From assembly GCF_000424465.1 (NCBI RefSeq), contig NZ_AUJY01000001.1, forward strand, positions 103,588 to 167,587: a stretch of 64,000 bases of DNA. Direction: 5' to 3'. Origin of the DNA: Butyrivibrio hungatei NK4A153 (GTDB lineage Bacteria; Bacillota; Clostridia; Lachnospirales; Lachnospiraceae). The translations under genes were made by a program, and so were the position numbers. The notes beneath the pieces are model-generated. The model was not told the origin of the DNA and ran no database searches. It saw only the letters and a program-made list of their open reading frames with translations. Below, piece by piece: positions 6,752-15,577 of this stretch; within the stretch, counting starts at the first letter, position 1; each line of letters opens with the position of its first letter.

Positions 6752-8512
6752 ATGCGTATTATTAATATTATAGAAAACACTGCAGGTAAAAATGACTGCA
6801 TACCGGAGCATGGATTGTGCTTCTACGTAGAGACCAAGAAACATAAGATTCTCGTAGATACCGGAGCATCCGGACTTCTTGTAGAGAATGCAGATCAGCT
6901 TGGAATAGATTTAGCGGATGTGGACACTGTTGTTATCACACACGGTCATTACGACCATGGCGGCGGTATCCTTTCATTTGTAGATCTGAATGATACTGCG
7001 ACGATTTATATAAGTGAACATGCTTTTCAGAAGTTCTACTCGACGTCGCGCGGAAGAAGACCCAGATATATTGGTCTTAGCAGAAAGGTAAAAGACCTTC
7101 CTCAATTGGAAATCTTAGAGGATGGCGTAACAAAAATTGACGATGAGCTTACTATCTTTTCCGATATAGGGGACAGATATGAGAACCCCCAGACGAACAG
7201 CACTCTTTTTATAAAAGATGGCGGAGAGCTTGTAGAGGATGATTTTGCTCATGAGCAGTGCCTTGTTGTTTCAACCGAAGGTAAAAAAATATTATTTTCG
7301 GGCTGTGCACATCACGGTATTCAGAATATAATGGATAAGTATGTGTCGATATTTAAGAGCGATCCCGACGCGGTAATAAGTGGTTTTCACACTGCAAGGG
7401 ACAGAGGATACTCCAAAGAAGATATCAAGGAGATCCGTAATATCGCAAAAGATCTCACAGAGTACGAATCGGTATTCTATACAGGTCACTGCACGGGCGT
7501 TGAGCCGTTTGAAGAGATGCAGAAGATTCTGAAGGACAAGATAAAGTACGTTCACTGCGGCGATGAGATCAAATTCTCTGATTCGAGAAAGAGCAATGAT
7601 TCGAGAAAGAGCAAGAGCAGAAGCAGAGACAGAGACTTTGATATGGACATGGATATGGATGTTGATAATGACATCGATAATGATATCGATAATGATATCG
7701 ATGACGATGAAGAGGATACAAGAACATCCGGCTCAAGAAGTTCCAGAGCTTCAAGACGTAAAGAAGAACCTGAATCAAGTCCGAGAGAGAGAAGATCGTC
7801 AAGGGCAAAAGAGTCGGTTGAATCAAGACCCAGGGAAAAAGCGTCTTCGAGAGCAAAAGAAGCCGTGGTTTCAAAGCCTAAAGAGGCTTCGAATTCAAGA
7901 GTTAAACAGGCCGTAGTTTCAAAGCCTAAAGAGACAGCAGCTGCTAAGAAAAAAGAAGCAGAACATGTAAAATCAAAGGATACAGCACCTGAGAAGAAAG
8001 AAGAAACAGTGGTTGTAAGAGCTGAAGATACCGTAAGGGCAAAATACAGAAGGATAACAGAGACTCTTATCAAAAGAGGATTATCTTTTACATCAATGGA
8101 AAGTTGTACGTCGGGGCTTATCGCTTCGCTTATAACAGATACAGAGGGCTCATCGGCCGTAATGAAGGGCGCTTATATTACTTACAGTAATGAAGCCAAG
8201 GTTCTCCACGGAGTTCCTAAGGAAACCATCGATAAGTACGGAGTATATTCCTATGAGACTGCCGAAGATATGGCATTCTCCGCAGGCGCAATCTATGAAG
8301 CGGATGTTGCTATCGGAGTAACCGGAACGATGGGAAATTCCGATCCTTCAAATGATGACAGCGTTCCGGGAGAGGTTTATTTTGCGATTGCTTCCAAATT
8401 TGGAAACAGAAGCTATCATGCGAATATACCCCCGAAACACTCAAGATATGAGTATAAGCTTGCCGTCGCTGAACTTGTGGCGGACAAATTAATAGAGATT
8501 ATAGGCAAATAA
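6752..8512 (+). CDS. Metallo-beta-lactamase-fold hydrolase fused to a PncC/CinA C-terminal domain
   Basis: 586 residues in three parts. Residues 1-275 are a metallo-beta-lactamase fold of the COG1237 type with THGHYDHGGG (H64, H66, D68, H69) and later SGCAHHG and SGFHT metal-site segments. Residues about 278-425 are a low-complexity linker: an Arg/Ser/Lys tract, an Asp-Met/Asp-Ile/Asn acidic tract, then Lys/Glu/Ala-rich repeats (VVSKPKE). Residues about 430-586 match nicotinamide-nucleotide amidase PncC (ESCTSGLIASL, GSS, YSNEAK, GVTGTMG), which turns NMN into NaMN. The ATG at 6752 has AGGAG eight bases upstream; the ATG at 6746 is too close to it. Cytoplasmic, with a 22-bp gap to the GH3 gene. 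Confidence 0.9.
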   Translation: MRIINIIENTAGKNDCIPEHGLCFYVETKKHKILVDTGASGLLVENADQLGIDLADVDTVVITHGHYDHGGGILSFVDLNDTATIYISEHAFQKFYSTSRGRRPRYIGLSRKVKDLPQLEILEDGVTKIDDELTIFSDIGDRYENPQTNSTLFIKDGGELVEDDFAHEQCLVVSTEGKKILFSGCAHHGIQNIMDKYVSIFKSDPDAVISGFHTARDRGYSKEDIKEIRNIAKDLTEYESVFYTGHCTGVEPFEEMQKILKDKIKYVHCGDEIKFSDSRKSNDSRKSKSRSRDRDFDMDMDMDVDNDIDNDIDNDIDDDEEDTRTSGSRSSRASRRKEEPESSPRERRSSRAKESVESRPREKASSRAKEAVVSKPKEASNSRVKQAVVSKPKETAAAKKKEAEHVKSKDTAPEKKEETVVVRAEDTVRAKYRRITETLIKRGLSFTSMESCTSGLIASLITDTEGSSAVMKGAYITYSNEAKVLHGVPKETIDKYGVYSYETAEDMAFSAGAIYEADVAIGVTGTMGNSDPSNDDSVPGEVYFAIASKFGNRSYHANIPPKHSRYEYKLAVAELVADKLIEIIGK

Positions 8513-8534
8513 TTCACGGAGGGATTCATAAAAA

Positions 8535-10946
8535 ATGCAGAAATGGGCAAGACTTTTATATCAGCCGGCGCTACCTTTAAACGGGAAGGTGCCTGTTACG
8601 GGAAGCGAGGAACATATCAGTATTTCCAAAAAAGCTGCGGATGAAAGTGTTGTTCTCTTAAAGAACAATGGGCTTTTGCCTCTCAAAAACGTTGAGAAGG
8701 TGGCTCTGCTTGGTAAAGCGTCATATGAGTACGTTAAAGGCGGCGGAGGTTCCGGAGACGTTTACTGCGAATATACAAGATCGTTGTACGACGGACTTAA
8801 GATGCGCGGTGTCAAGGTGTACGAGCCTATTATTGAATACTACAAGGAAGAACTTGATAAGCAGTACAAGAAGGGCTGCGTTCCGGGAATGACCAAGGAA
8901 CCGACTATCCCTTCCGTTATTCTTAAGAATGCTACAAGATTTTCCGAGACAGCTATCGTTGTTATCAACAGATTCTCAGGCGAAGGTTGGGATCGAAGCG
9001 ATATAGACGGAGACATCGAAACGTTTAATCCATGGCCTGCCGGAGTTAAGATGACAACTTTATCGAAAGTCATCTTCCCTGATGGAGATTTTTATCTTTC
9101 ATTTGAGGAAAAAGAGCTTGTCCAAAATGCATGTGATATCTTTGAAAATGTAGTTGTTGTTCTCAACATTGGCGGTGTTATGGACTGCAGATGGATAGAG
9201 GGCAATGACAGGATTGATGCGGCTGTTTATATGGGACAGGGCGGAATGGAAGGCGGTCTTGCGGCAGCAGACGTTATTCTTGGAAACATTTGTCCTTCGG
9301 GAAGACTTGCCGATACATTTGCGGGAACTCTTGATGATTATCCGTCAACAAAGGGATATCACGATTCTTTTGATTACGTGGATTACACGGAAGATATCTA
9401 TGTTGGGTACAGATTTTTTGAGACCTTCGAGGGAGCTTCCGACAGAGTTATCTATCCGTTCGGATACGGATTGTCATATACAACTTTTGATATAGAAGTT
9501 TTGGGTGCCGTCAAAAAAGAGGACACCATCATTTTCAATGTAAAAGTTACAAATACAGGAAGAGTGGCAGGAAAAGAAGTTGTGCAGCTCTATGTTTCGG
9601 CACCTGCCGGCAAACTTCTTAAACCTAAAAAGAGCCTTGTTGATTTCGAGAAGACAAAAGAGCTTCAGCCCGGCGAGGCACAGCTTATGACACTTAAGAT
9701 CACTGAATACGGCCTTTCATCTTATGATGATCTCGGAAAGTTCAGTGATGCATCTTATGTTCTTGAAAAGGGAAAATATGAATTCTACCTTGGAAGCAAT
9801 GTAAGAGATGCGGCAAAGATATCTTTCTTCTGGGAGAACTTTGTTGATAAGGTTGTATGTACTTTAAGCCACAAGGCTGTTCCCGCAGCGCTTAAAAAGA
9901 GACTTTTGGGCGACGGAACATATGAAGAACTTCCTGTTTTTGAGAAACCTGACAAGAATGAAAGTGTAATAGAGAAGATGGAGCCAGGTACGGAGGAAGC
10001 GCTTGCTCCTACTGAAAAAGGACTTAAGAGACATTATTACACAATGCCGTTGATAGAGGGGGCCAAGCAGCTTTCAGATGTTGCGGAAGGCAAGATAAGT
10101 CTTGATGAATTTATGGAACAGCTTTCTGTAAATGATATGATAGAGCTTCTGGGAGGCCAGCCCAACACAGGTGTTGCCAATGTATTCGGTTTTGGTAATA
10201 TGGACGAATACGGCATTCCAAATGCAATGACAGCTGACGGACCTGCAGGTGTTCGTATCATGCCTGAGACCGGAATCAGGACTACGGCATTCCCATGTGC
10301 TACTTCAATTGCATGTACATGGAACAAAGAAATCGCTGAAGAAGTGGGAAGAGCAGGCGGAGAAGAGCTTAAAGAGAATAACCTCTGCGTATGGCTTACA
10401 CCTGCGATCAATATACACAGAAATCCCATGTGCGGAAGAAATTTCGAATATTATTCGGAAGATCCTTACCTTACAGGTAAGATGGCAGCAGCCATGGTGC
10501 GCGGAATTCAGAAGAATCATGTCGGTGCTTGTGTTAAGCACTTTGCTTGCAATAACAAGGAGATCAACAGAAAGCACTGCGATTCAAGAGTATCTGAAAG
10601 AGCGCTAAGAGAAATCTATTTAAAGCCTTTTGAGATGATCGTAAAAGAAGAGCAGCCTTACACCATAATGTCATCTTACAATGTGGTTAACGGCGAAAGA
10701 GCTTCTGAGTGCAGAGACCTTATAACAGGTATCCTTCGCGAGGAGTGGGGATATACAGGACTTGTTATGTCCGACTGGTGGACAAGAGGAGAGCACTATA
10801 AAGAGATCAACGCAGGTAATGACCTTAAGATGGCAACAGGATTCCCTGAGAGAGTCAAGGAAGCACTTGAACTCGGCGCCGTAAGCGAAGAGAACATTCG
10901 TATAAGTGCCAAGAGAGTGCTGAAAACACTGCTTAAATTTGATTGA
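8535..10946 (+). CDS. Beta-glucosidase, GH3, with reversed domain order
   Basis: 803 residues, no signal peptide. The usual C-terminal GH3 alpha/beta domain comes first (residues about 30-300, with KAADESVVLLKNNGLLPL and GGGGSGDVY), then a fibronectin III-like domain (about 325-450). The TIM-barrel domain that is normally N-terminal comes last (about 525-800: ADGPAGVR, KHFACNN, SDWW). The catalytic nucleophile is probably D747 in VMSDWW. This circularly permuted order is known from Butyrivibrio fibrisolvens and Ruminococcus enzymes. Cytosolic hydrolysis of cello-oligosaccharides or other beta-glucosides is likely. GGAGGG precedes the ATG. Confidence 0.95.
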   Translation: MQKWARLLYQPALPLNGKVPVTGSEEHISISKKAADESVVLLKNNGLLPLKNVEKVALLGKASYEYVKGGGGSGDVYCEYTRSLYDGLKMRGVKVYEPIIEYYKEELDKQYKKGCVPGMTKEPTIPSVILKNATRFSETAIVVINRFSGEGWDRSDIDGDIETFNPWPAGVKMTTLSKVIFPDGDFYLSFEEKELVQNACDIFENVVVVLNIGGVMDCRWIEGNDRIDAAVYMGQGGMEGGLAAADVILGNICPSGRLADTFAGTLDDYPSTKGYHDSFDYVDYTEDIYVGYRFFETFEGASDRVIYPFGYGLSYTTFDIEVLGAVKKEDTIIFNVKVTNTGRVAGKEVVQLYVSAPAGKLLKPKKSLVDFEKTKELQPGEAQLMTLKITEYGLSSYDDLGKFSDASYVLEKGKYEFYLGSNVRDAAKISFFWENFVDKVVCTLSHKAVPAALKKRLLGDGTYEELPVFEKPDKNESVIEKMEPGTEEALAPTEKGLKRHYYTMPLIEGAKQLSDVAEGKISLDEFMEQLSVNDMIELLGGQPNTGVANVFGFGNMDEYGIPNAMTADGPAGVRIMPETGIRTTAFPCATSIACTWNKEIAEEVGRAGGEELKENNLCVWLTPAINIHRNPMCGRNFEYYSEDPYLTGKMAAAMVRGIQKNHVGACVKHFACNNKEINRKHCDSRVSERALREIYLKPFEMIVKEEQPYTIMSSYNVVNGERASECRDLITGILREEWGYTGLVMSDWWTRGEHYKEINAGNDLKMATGFPERVKEALELGAVSEENIRISAKRVLKTLLKFD

Positions 10947-10965
10947 TATTTAATAGAACAATATG

Positions 10966-11001
10966 AAAAGGACTAAAGAGATATGACTCTTTAGTCCTTT
11001 T
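10966..11001 (+). terminator. Rho-independent terminator
   Basis: AAAAGGACTAAAGAG (10966-10980) and CTCTTTAGTCCTTTT (10987-11001) form a perfect 15-bp stem with a six-base loop followed by TTCTT. It ends the GH3 transcript and can serve the converging lipoprotein operon on the other strand. Confidence 0.92.
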
Positions 11002-11029
11002 TTCTTAGTGGGGGTTTAACATGCAGTTT

Positions 11030-11224
11030 TTATTTTGTTTCGCCTGAACTTTCGGTAGCTTCTGTTGGAGCGGCATCGTCGGACGCCTCGTTCGTAGATG
11101 AAACGCTTGCAGAATTATCAGCGGATGGGTCAACATATGAATTCTCGGCGCTGTTGCCGCATCCTATAAGTGTAAATACAATAGCAGAAGTAAATAAAAA
11201 AGCTTTTATTTTATCCCTTTTCAT
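11030..11224 (-). CDS. Short lipoprotein lacking the shared domain
   Basis: 64 residues: a lipoprotein signal peptide with lipobox LIGC (cysteine near 22), then only a Ser/Ala/Asp/Glu-rich linker ending ESSGETK. It resembles the N-terminal part of its five upstream neighbours without the folded domain, so it is either a decayed copy truncated by a stop or a real small lipoprotein. The RBS is weak (AGAGAG). Last gene of the six-lipoprotein row. Confidence 0.6.
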   Translation of the reverse strand: MKRDKIKAFLFTSAIVFTLIGCGNSAENSYVDPSADNSASVSSTNEASDDAAPTEATESSGETK

Positions 11225-11265
11225 CTTTTCTCTCTTTTCTCTATTATGTTTTTATTTAGAACTGT

Positions 11266-12648
11266 TTAGCTCCACTGGAACTTTTTGTAATTTACATTAT
11301 TCTGATACTCGATAGAAGCAACCTTTCCGTTTTCGACGGAAAAACTGATTCTGACATCACCAAGCTCATAGACGAATGATTCACCGAAATAGGCAATATA
11401 TTCTTCTTCTGTCAATTCTCTTCCTGTAGGACCGTCAAATACCTGGTTGTGTTTGCCGTTAGGAGTTCCGTAAGCGGCGATAAGTTCTTCCTTGGAGCTT
11501 CCAACCTTGATATTACGTGCGGTTGTCATTCCTGCTACACGTGTGGATATTGTAATAGGAGTTTCTGTTCCGAAATCACTTCTACATATCATACCGACTG
11601 CCTGATTTTTGCCATATGCATAATAGGATTGCAGGCTCTGTATATTTGAATCTGCAGGAACATATCCGCCCATTGCTTTATTCACCGCATCAAAGCTATC
11701 CATTATGGATACAACGTTTCCGTTATAAGTAAACTGATAATCCTTGACGTCGCCCTTATTAGCTGTGTTAGAAGATGCGGTAGCCTTGTTTTCTTCAGGG
11801 GCAGCAGGTGTAGTAGAAGTGGTTGCCGCTGCGGTATTGGCTTTTTCGTTAGCCAAAGCCTCTTTATTGGACTTATCTACGTTGGCATTGTGATCAAATG
11901 CAAACCATGCTACCTTATCGGTCTTTTCGCTAAAGCAGAAGTATAAGCTGAATTTATCGAACTTATATTTATAACTGTATTCTGTGCCGGTACCGCCTTC
12001 AAAATATCCCTTCTCAACAGGCTTTCCATATAAAGATGTTATTTGATCAACTGTGTCTCCGACACCTGCATTGCGGGATGTCTTTATATCTTTCCTGTTA
12101 TATACGGAAAGGCTGAGCGGAAGTTCCTTGCCCTCACTTAGATAGGTAGAGTAGTGGATGTTTCCTGAATCATAAGAATAGTTATATTCGTTGAGGGAAT
12201 AGGTCTTTTTGTCTTCGTAAGTTCCGAGATCGGCAAGTGTTTTTGCTGAATCGTCCAATACTGAAAGAACCTTACCGTTATAAATAATCTCGTTCTCAGC
12301 AAGTTTTGTCTGGGTTTGCTGTGAGGTTGCGGTAGCTGCGGCATCTGTTTTGGCCTCGGACTTATCGGTTGATGAAGCAGTAGTAGCTGCGTCTGATACC
12401 TCAGAAGATGCGGCTGTTGCTGAAGATGTTTCTGATGAAGCTGCAGTTGCTGCTTCTGCAGAAGATGCGTTGGAAGAAGCGTCTTCACCGGCAACCATCT
12501 CAGCCTTTGCGATTTCTCTCTTTGCTTCCTCAGTCATTTCCATTTCACTGCTTCCCTCAGTAGCGCTCATTGATGTTCCGTCGCAGCCTACAAGCGATAA
12601 CATCATTGCAGATGCCAAAAGGGCTGCTGCTGTTGTGTGTCTCTTCAT
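11266..12648 (-). CDS. Lipoprotein with two copies of the array's shared domain
   Basis: 460 residues. Signal peptide with lipobox LVGC, an Ala/Ser/Thr-rich linker to about residue 130, then two related domains (about 135-285 and 310-460) separated by a second Ala/Thr/Ser linker. Each domain has the pattern YNGxVxSxxD near its start, a TSRN/TARN-x-x-VG motif followed by a YGxP segment (TARNIKVGSSKEELIAAYG in copy 2), and a terminal run of short strands. The ATG at 12648 follows AAGGAG by seven bases; the ATG at 12666 has no site. Function unknown; cell-surface exposure is inferred from the lipobox. Confidence 0.85.
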   Translation of the reverse strand: MKRHTTAAALLASAMMLSLVGCDGTSMSATEGSSEMEMTEEAKREIAKAEMVAGEDASSNASSAEAATAASSETSSATAASSEVSDAATTASSTDKSEAKTDAAATATSQQTQTKLAENEIIYNGKVLSVLDDSAKTLADLGTYEDKKTYSLNEYNYSYDSGNIHYSTYLSEGKELPLSLSVYNRKDIKTSRNAGVGDTVDQITSLYGKPVEKGYFEGGTGTEYSYKYKFDKFSLYFCFSEKTDKVAWFAFDHNANVDKSNKEALANEKANTAAATTSTTPAAPEENKATASSNTANKGDVKDYQFTYNGNVVSIMDSFDAVNKAMGGYVPADSNIQSLQSYYAYGKNQAVGMICRSDFGTETPITISTRVAGMTTARNIKVGSSKEELIAAYGTPNGKHNQVFDGPTGRELTEEEYIAYFGESFVYELGDVRISFSVENGKVASIEYQNNVNYKKFQWS

Positions 12649-12690
12649 GGTGCTTCTCCTTTTCATTTTGGTAATAATTTATGAGTAACC

Positions 12691-13386
12691 TTATGTGCCT
12701 GACATTACTTGTGCTTCAACCAGGTTACTGAAGGTTTCATTATTTGCTTTATTAGTAAAAGAGTAAAAACCTACCTTGCCGTTCTCGATTCCGAAGGATA
12801 TAGAATATGAATCGAATTCATACCAATTCATTTTGCCCTTGATTCCGTCACCGCGCTCATATTCTTCCTTGTCTCCAAACGGTTCGCCGTAAGCAGCGAT
12901 CATTTCTTCTTTTGTACTTCCAATGCCTATATTACGGGCTGTATTTATGCCTTCTTTGTTTATGTTCATCTTGTATGCATATTCTTTTCCGTCTTTAACA
13001 TAAGTTGACAGACTAACGCCGGAGTCAAATTTGTATATAGGCATTGTTTCTCCCCAAAACTCGATGTCTTTATCTGAAGGGGTGCCAAGGTCTGCCAATG
13101 TTTTTTCTGCGTCGTTAAGAACTGAAACGGCTTTGCCGTTCACGGTGACTGTTGTTTCAGTGATGGCGTCTCCGTTTTCCGATGCGCTTGAATCTGTGGT
13201 TTCTTCACTTTCAGCTGAAGTAGTTTCTTCTGTTTCGCCGGCTTCTCCGGTCTCTTCGGGAGCTACTTCGGAAAGCTGCAACTCGCCTTCTGCTTCGGAA
13301 GCATCAGATGATGGAGCACTACATCCCATAAGCGAAAGAATAATAGATGCCGCCAAAAGGATAGGTAATGTCGAACTTTTTTTCAT
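12691..13386 (-). CDS. Lipoprotein of the tandem family, single domain
   Basis: 231 residues: lipobox LMGC (cysteine about 22), a Glu/Ser/Thr-rich linker (about 25-75), then one domain with TVNGKAVSVLNDAEKTLADLG and TARNIGIGSTKEEMIAAYG. The hydrophilic linker suits a stalk through the cell wall. The IG-S-T-K-x-E-x-I-x-x-Y-G element recalls SmpA/OmlA-like small domains, but I would not assign that family from this alone. A strong GGAGG precedes the ATG. Part of the six-gene lipoprotein operon. Confidence 0.85.
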   Translation of the reverse strand: MKKSSTLPILLAASIILSLMGCSAPSSDASEAEGELQLSEVAPEETGEAGETEETTSAESEETTDSSASENGDAITETTVTVNGKAVSVLNDAEKTLADLGTPSDKDIEFWGETMPIYKFDSGVSLSTYVKDGKEYAYKMNINKEGINTARNIGIGSTKEEMIAAYGEPFGDKEEYERGDGIKGKMNWYEFDSYSISFGIENGKVGFYSFTNKANNETFSNLVEAQVMSGT

Positions 13387-13412
13387 GTTGTTTTCCTCCG
13401 TTTTTCATGGTT

Positions 13413-13946
13413 TTATTTGGTGTCATTTATTACATATTCAATCTTGTAAACCTTATCATCATCATCAAAATAGAAGATGATGTAGTAATCTTCAAAATCA
13501 CAAAGAATCCAGTTCCCGATTCGCTCACCGGCATTGTCGTAGGCGGCGATGACTTCGTCCTGGGTGCTTCCTATACTTATGCCGTTTGAAGTACGCACGC
13601 TTTCGTCGGATATGGTGTACATAAATGTCGCATCGTTTGACATAGTATAATCAATGGTAGGAGAGTGATAACCATCGAAGTATTCTTTGTTGAAGTGGAG
13701 GTAGGTAGAGACCTCTCCGGTATCACATGTACTTAATATATCAATGACTGTATTCGGATCGTCGAAAAGAGAAAGCATATTTCCCTTATATTCAAAAGCT
13801 GCATCGGCTAAGTTCTTTTCTTTGGTCTGTGGTTGAGACGAAAGTGTGGCAGCGCTTGAAGCGGTGTCTGAAATGTTGCCGCAGCCCATAAGTGTTAGGA
13901 CTATTGCAGATATTGAAATGATTGATGTTACGATTCGTTTACTCAT
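13413..13946 (-). CDS. Lipoprotein of the tandem family, short linker
   Basis: 177 residues: lipobox LMGC, a short linker (about 20 residues, against 50-100 in its neighbours), then one domain. The domain has FEYKGNMLSLFDDPNTV, a TSNGISIGSTQDEVIAAYD segment in which the usual YG is YD, and a strand-rich end (YYIIFYFDDDDKVYKIEY). RBS GAGGAG eight bases before the ATG. Function unknown. Confidence 0.84.
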   Translation of the reverse strand: MSKRIVTSIISISAIVLTLMGCGNISDTASSAATLSSQPQTKEKNLADAAFEYKGNMLSLFDDPNTVIDILSTCDTGEVSTYLHFNKEYFDGYHSPTIDYTMSNDATFMYTISDESVRTSNGISIGSTQDEVIAAYDNAGERIGNWILCDFEDYYIIFYFDDDDKVYKIEYVINDTK

Positions 13947-13989
13947 GATAGGGTCTCCTCATTGCATTAACTAAGATAATACTGCTTTT

Positions 13990-14661
13990 TTAATTGAGCG
14001 CACAGCTGTACTTGTTGCCGTTATCGTTGTTTAAGTATGAGAAGGATGTAAGTTTTTTGTCGTTATCCAGGCTGAAAGTTATTGAAAAACTTCCCATATC
14101 ATAATCAAGATCGTATATATTTACCTCGGGAAAATCAGCAATCTCACTGGGCTTTCCATAGGCTGATATTATTTCTTTTTCAGTATTTCCGATACTTATT
14201 CCCTTTGAGGTCTTAATACTTTTATCATGGACAAGAATATAGTCAGGGGCTTCGGTGCCGTTGCTTAGTTTAAAGGCAGAGTACTCAATGATGTCGGGAT
14301 CTGTTCCGAAGAGGTAGGTCTCAGAATTATTGTATGCTGAAGGTTCGCTGCTTGTGGGCGTACCAAGAGCTGCAAGGACTGTTTGGGTATCATCGAGAAT
14401 AGAGACTGTATTTCCGTTATATTCAAAAACTGCATCTTCTGAATTGGTGATCTTTTCAGGCTCAACGGGTATTTCGTCCGAACTTTTTTCATTAACTGTA
14501 GTTGCTTTAGTGGCATTCATAGTTTCGGCTTTGTCAGCGATAACTTCGATGGCAGATGCTTCTTCGGCAGCAGAAACGCTGTCGGGTGAAGTTACGCCAC
14601 ATCCTACGAGTGCAAGTGCTATAACAAATATCAATAAAAAACTTGTTCTTCTCTTCATCAT
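13990..14661 (-). CDS. Lipoprotein of the tandem family
   Basis: 223 residues: lipobox LVGC, linker rich in Ala, Glu and Thr (about 25-75), then one domain with FEYNGNTVSILDDTQTVLAALG, KTSKGISIGNTEKEIISAYG and a strand-rich end. The ATG at 14661 or the next codon at 14658 both follow GAGG closely; the protein is unaffected beyond one residue. Same operon as its neighbours, with 39 bp to the upstream gene. Confidence 0.85.
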   Translation of the reverse strand: MMKRRTSFLLIFVIALALVGCGVTSPDSVSAAEEASAIEVIADKAETMNATKATTVNEKSSDEIPVEPEKITNSEDAVFEYNGNTVSILDDTQTVLAALGTPTSSEPSAYNNSETYLFGTDPDIIEYSAFKLSNGTEAPDYILVHDKSIKTSKGISIGNTEKEIISAYGKPSEIADFPEVNIYDLDYDMGSFSITFSLDNDKKLTSFSYLNNDNGNKYSCALN

Positions 14662-14700
14662 TTTTCCTCTGGTTTAAACTTATCTTTATGAAACTGGTTA

Positions 14701-15324
14701 TTAGTTTTCGTTAATGAATCCGATTGCATCAACTTTACTGTTTTTATCTAAAAAGAATGTAAGTGTGTAACCGTCGAAGTTATACTCGATATCATTTATG
14801 CCGTCAAGCTTGGTCGCCTCAGCTTCACCATAAGCGGCAATAACATCTTTATCGGTGCTTCCTATTGATATTCCTCTTGATGTCTTAATAGCGGAATCAT
14901 AGATTATTATTGCGTCTGTCTTTCCGGCGATTACTGTAAGGTCGATAGTATCGGGATCGGTACCGTATGTATACATCCTGTCTGCAGGATCGTCGCTGTT
15001 TGGAGCTTCCTCTTCATTACTTGGTTTGCCGAGAGCAGACTTGATTTTATCAGGGGCGTCGGTAATAGATATTGTGGTTCCGTTATATTCAAAAGATAAA
15101 TCTGCAGCATCGGGATTACTAGGCTTATTGGCAATGGCTCCGTCAGTGTAGTCGCCTTCGTCTTCAGTTGCTTCGGGAGCATCTGCTTTAGCTTCGGCTG
15201 AAACTTCTGCTTCAGATCCTTTTGAAACTCCCGCATCCGATTCTGCTGTAACACCGCATCCTGCAAGTGTAAGCATCATAACTGATGATGCAATGATAAT
15301 TGCTGATAAATTTCTTTTTTTCAT
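14701..15324 (-). CDS. Lipoprotein of the tandem family, first gene
   Basis: 207 residues: lipobox LAGC, a Glu/Ala/Asp-rich linker (about 25-75), then a domain with FEYNGTTISITDAPDKIKSALG, KTSRGISIGSTDKDVIAAYG and a strand-rich end. I start it at the ATG at 15324, ten bases after GAGGAG; the ATG at 15333 is only one base from that site. It is the promoter-proximal gene, reading from the promoter at 15393-15421. Function unknown. Confidence 0.86.
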   Translation of the reverse strand: MKKRNLSAIIIASSVMMLTLAGCGVTAESDAGVSKGSEAEVSAEAKADAPEATEDEGDYTDGAIANKPSNPDAADLSFEYNGTTISITDAPDKIKSALGKPSNEEEAPNSDDPADRMYTYGTDPDTIDLTVIAGKTDAIIIYDSAIKTSRGISIGSTDKDVIAAYGEAEATKLDGINDIEYNFDGYTLTFFLDKNSKVDAIGFINEN

Positions 15325-15356
15325 AATAGACATTCTCCTCAATTCCTGTTAAAACA

Positions 15357-15421
15357 AATACACGTGTTACGTGTATTAGTGATACTAGTACACTTATAGC
15401 ACAATACTTTTTGGATGTCAA
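15357..15421 (-). promoter_or_regulatory. Promoter and palindromes upstream of the lipoprotein operon
   Basis: On the minus strand TTGACA (15416-15421), a 17-bp spacer and TATAAG (15393-15398) form a near-consensus sigma-A promoter. Downstream of the expected start lie the 8-bp palindrome TACTAGTA and the perfect inverted repeat AATACACGT-GTT-ACGTGTATT (15357-15377). Both are placed where a repressor would block transcription or where an RNA hairpin would form in the leader. Confidence 0.72.
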
Positions 15422-15473
15422 TAGCCTGATAGTATTATGCGGATGAAATTATAGAAATTGGAGGAATAGCAGA

Positions 15474-15575
15474 ATGAAAGCAGAATTAGTGAGAAAAGTA
15501 TTATCTTATGTGGTTACGCAGACATTATTGATGAGATATACATATTATGATACAATTTGTCTACGGAGGCGATAA
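15474..15575 (+). CDS. 33-codon leader ORF before the toxin-antitoxin genes
   Basis: An ATG at 15474, eight bases after GGAGGA, opens 33 codons (begins MKAELVRKVLSYVV, ends ICLRRR) with TAA at 15573-15575, only two bases before the antitoxin ATG. The end of the ORF runs through the antitoxin's own CGGAGG site. The spacing suggests translational coupling. It could also be the relic of a longer gene. No family is recognised. Confidence 0.45.
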   Translation: MKAELVRKVLSYVVTQTLLMRYTYYDTICLRRR

Positions 15576-15577
15576 TT

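Noticed and set aside
7552..8073. Minus-strand frames under the linker of the MBL/PncC fusion
   Set aside because: Leu/Ser-rich shadows of the low-complexity coding strand; no RBS.
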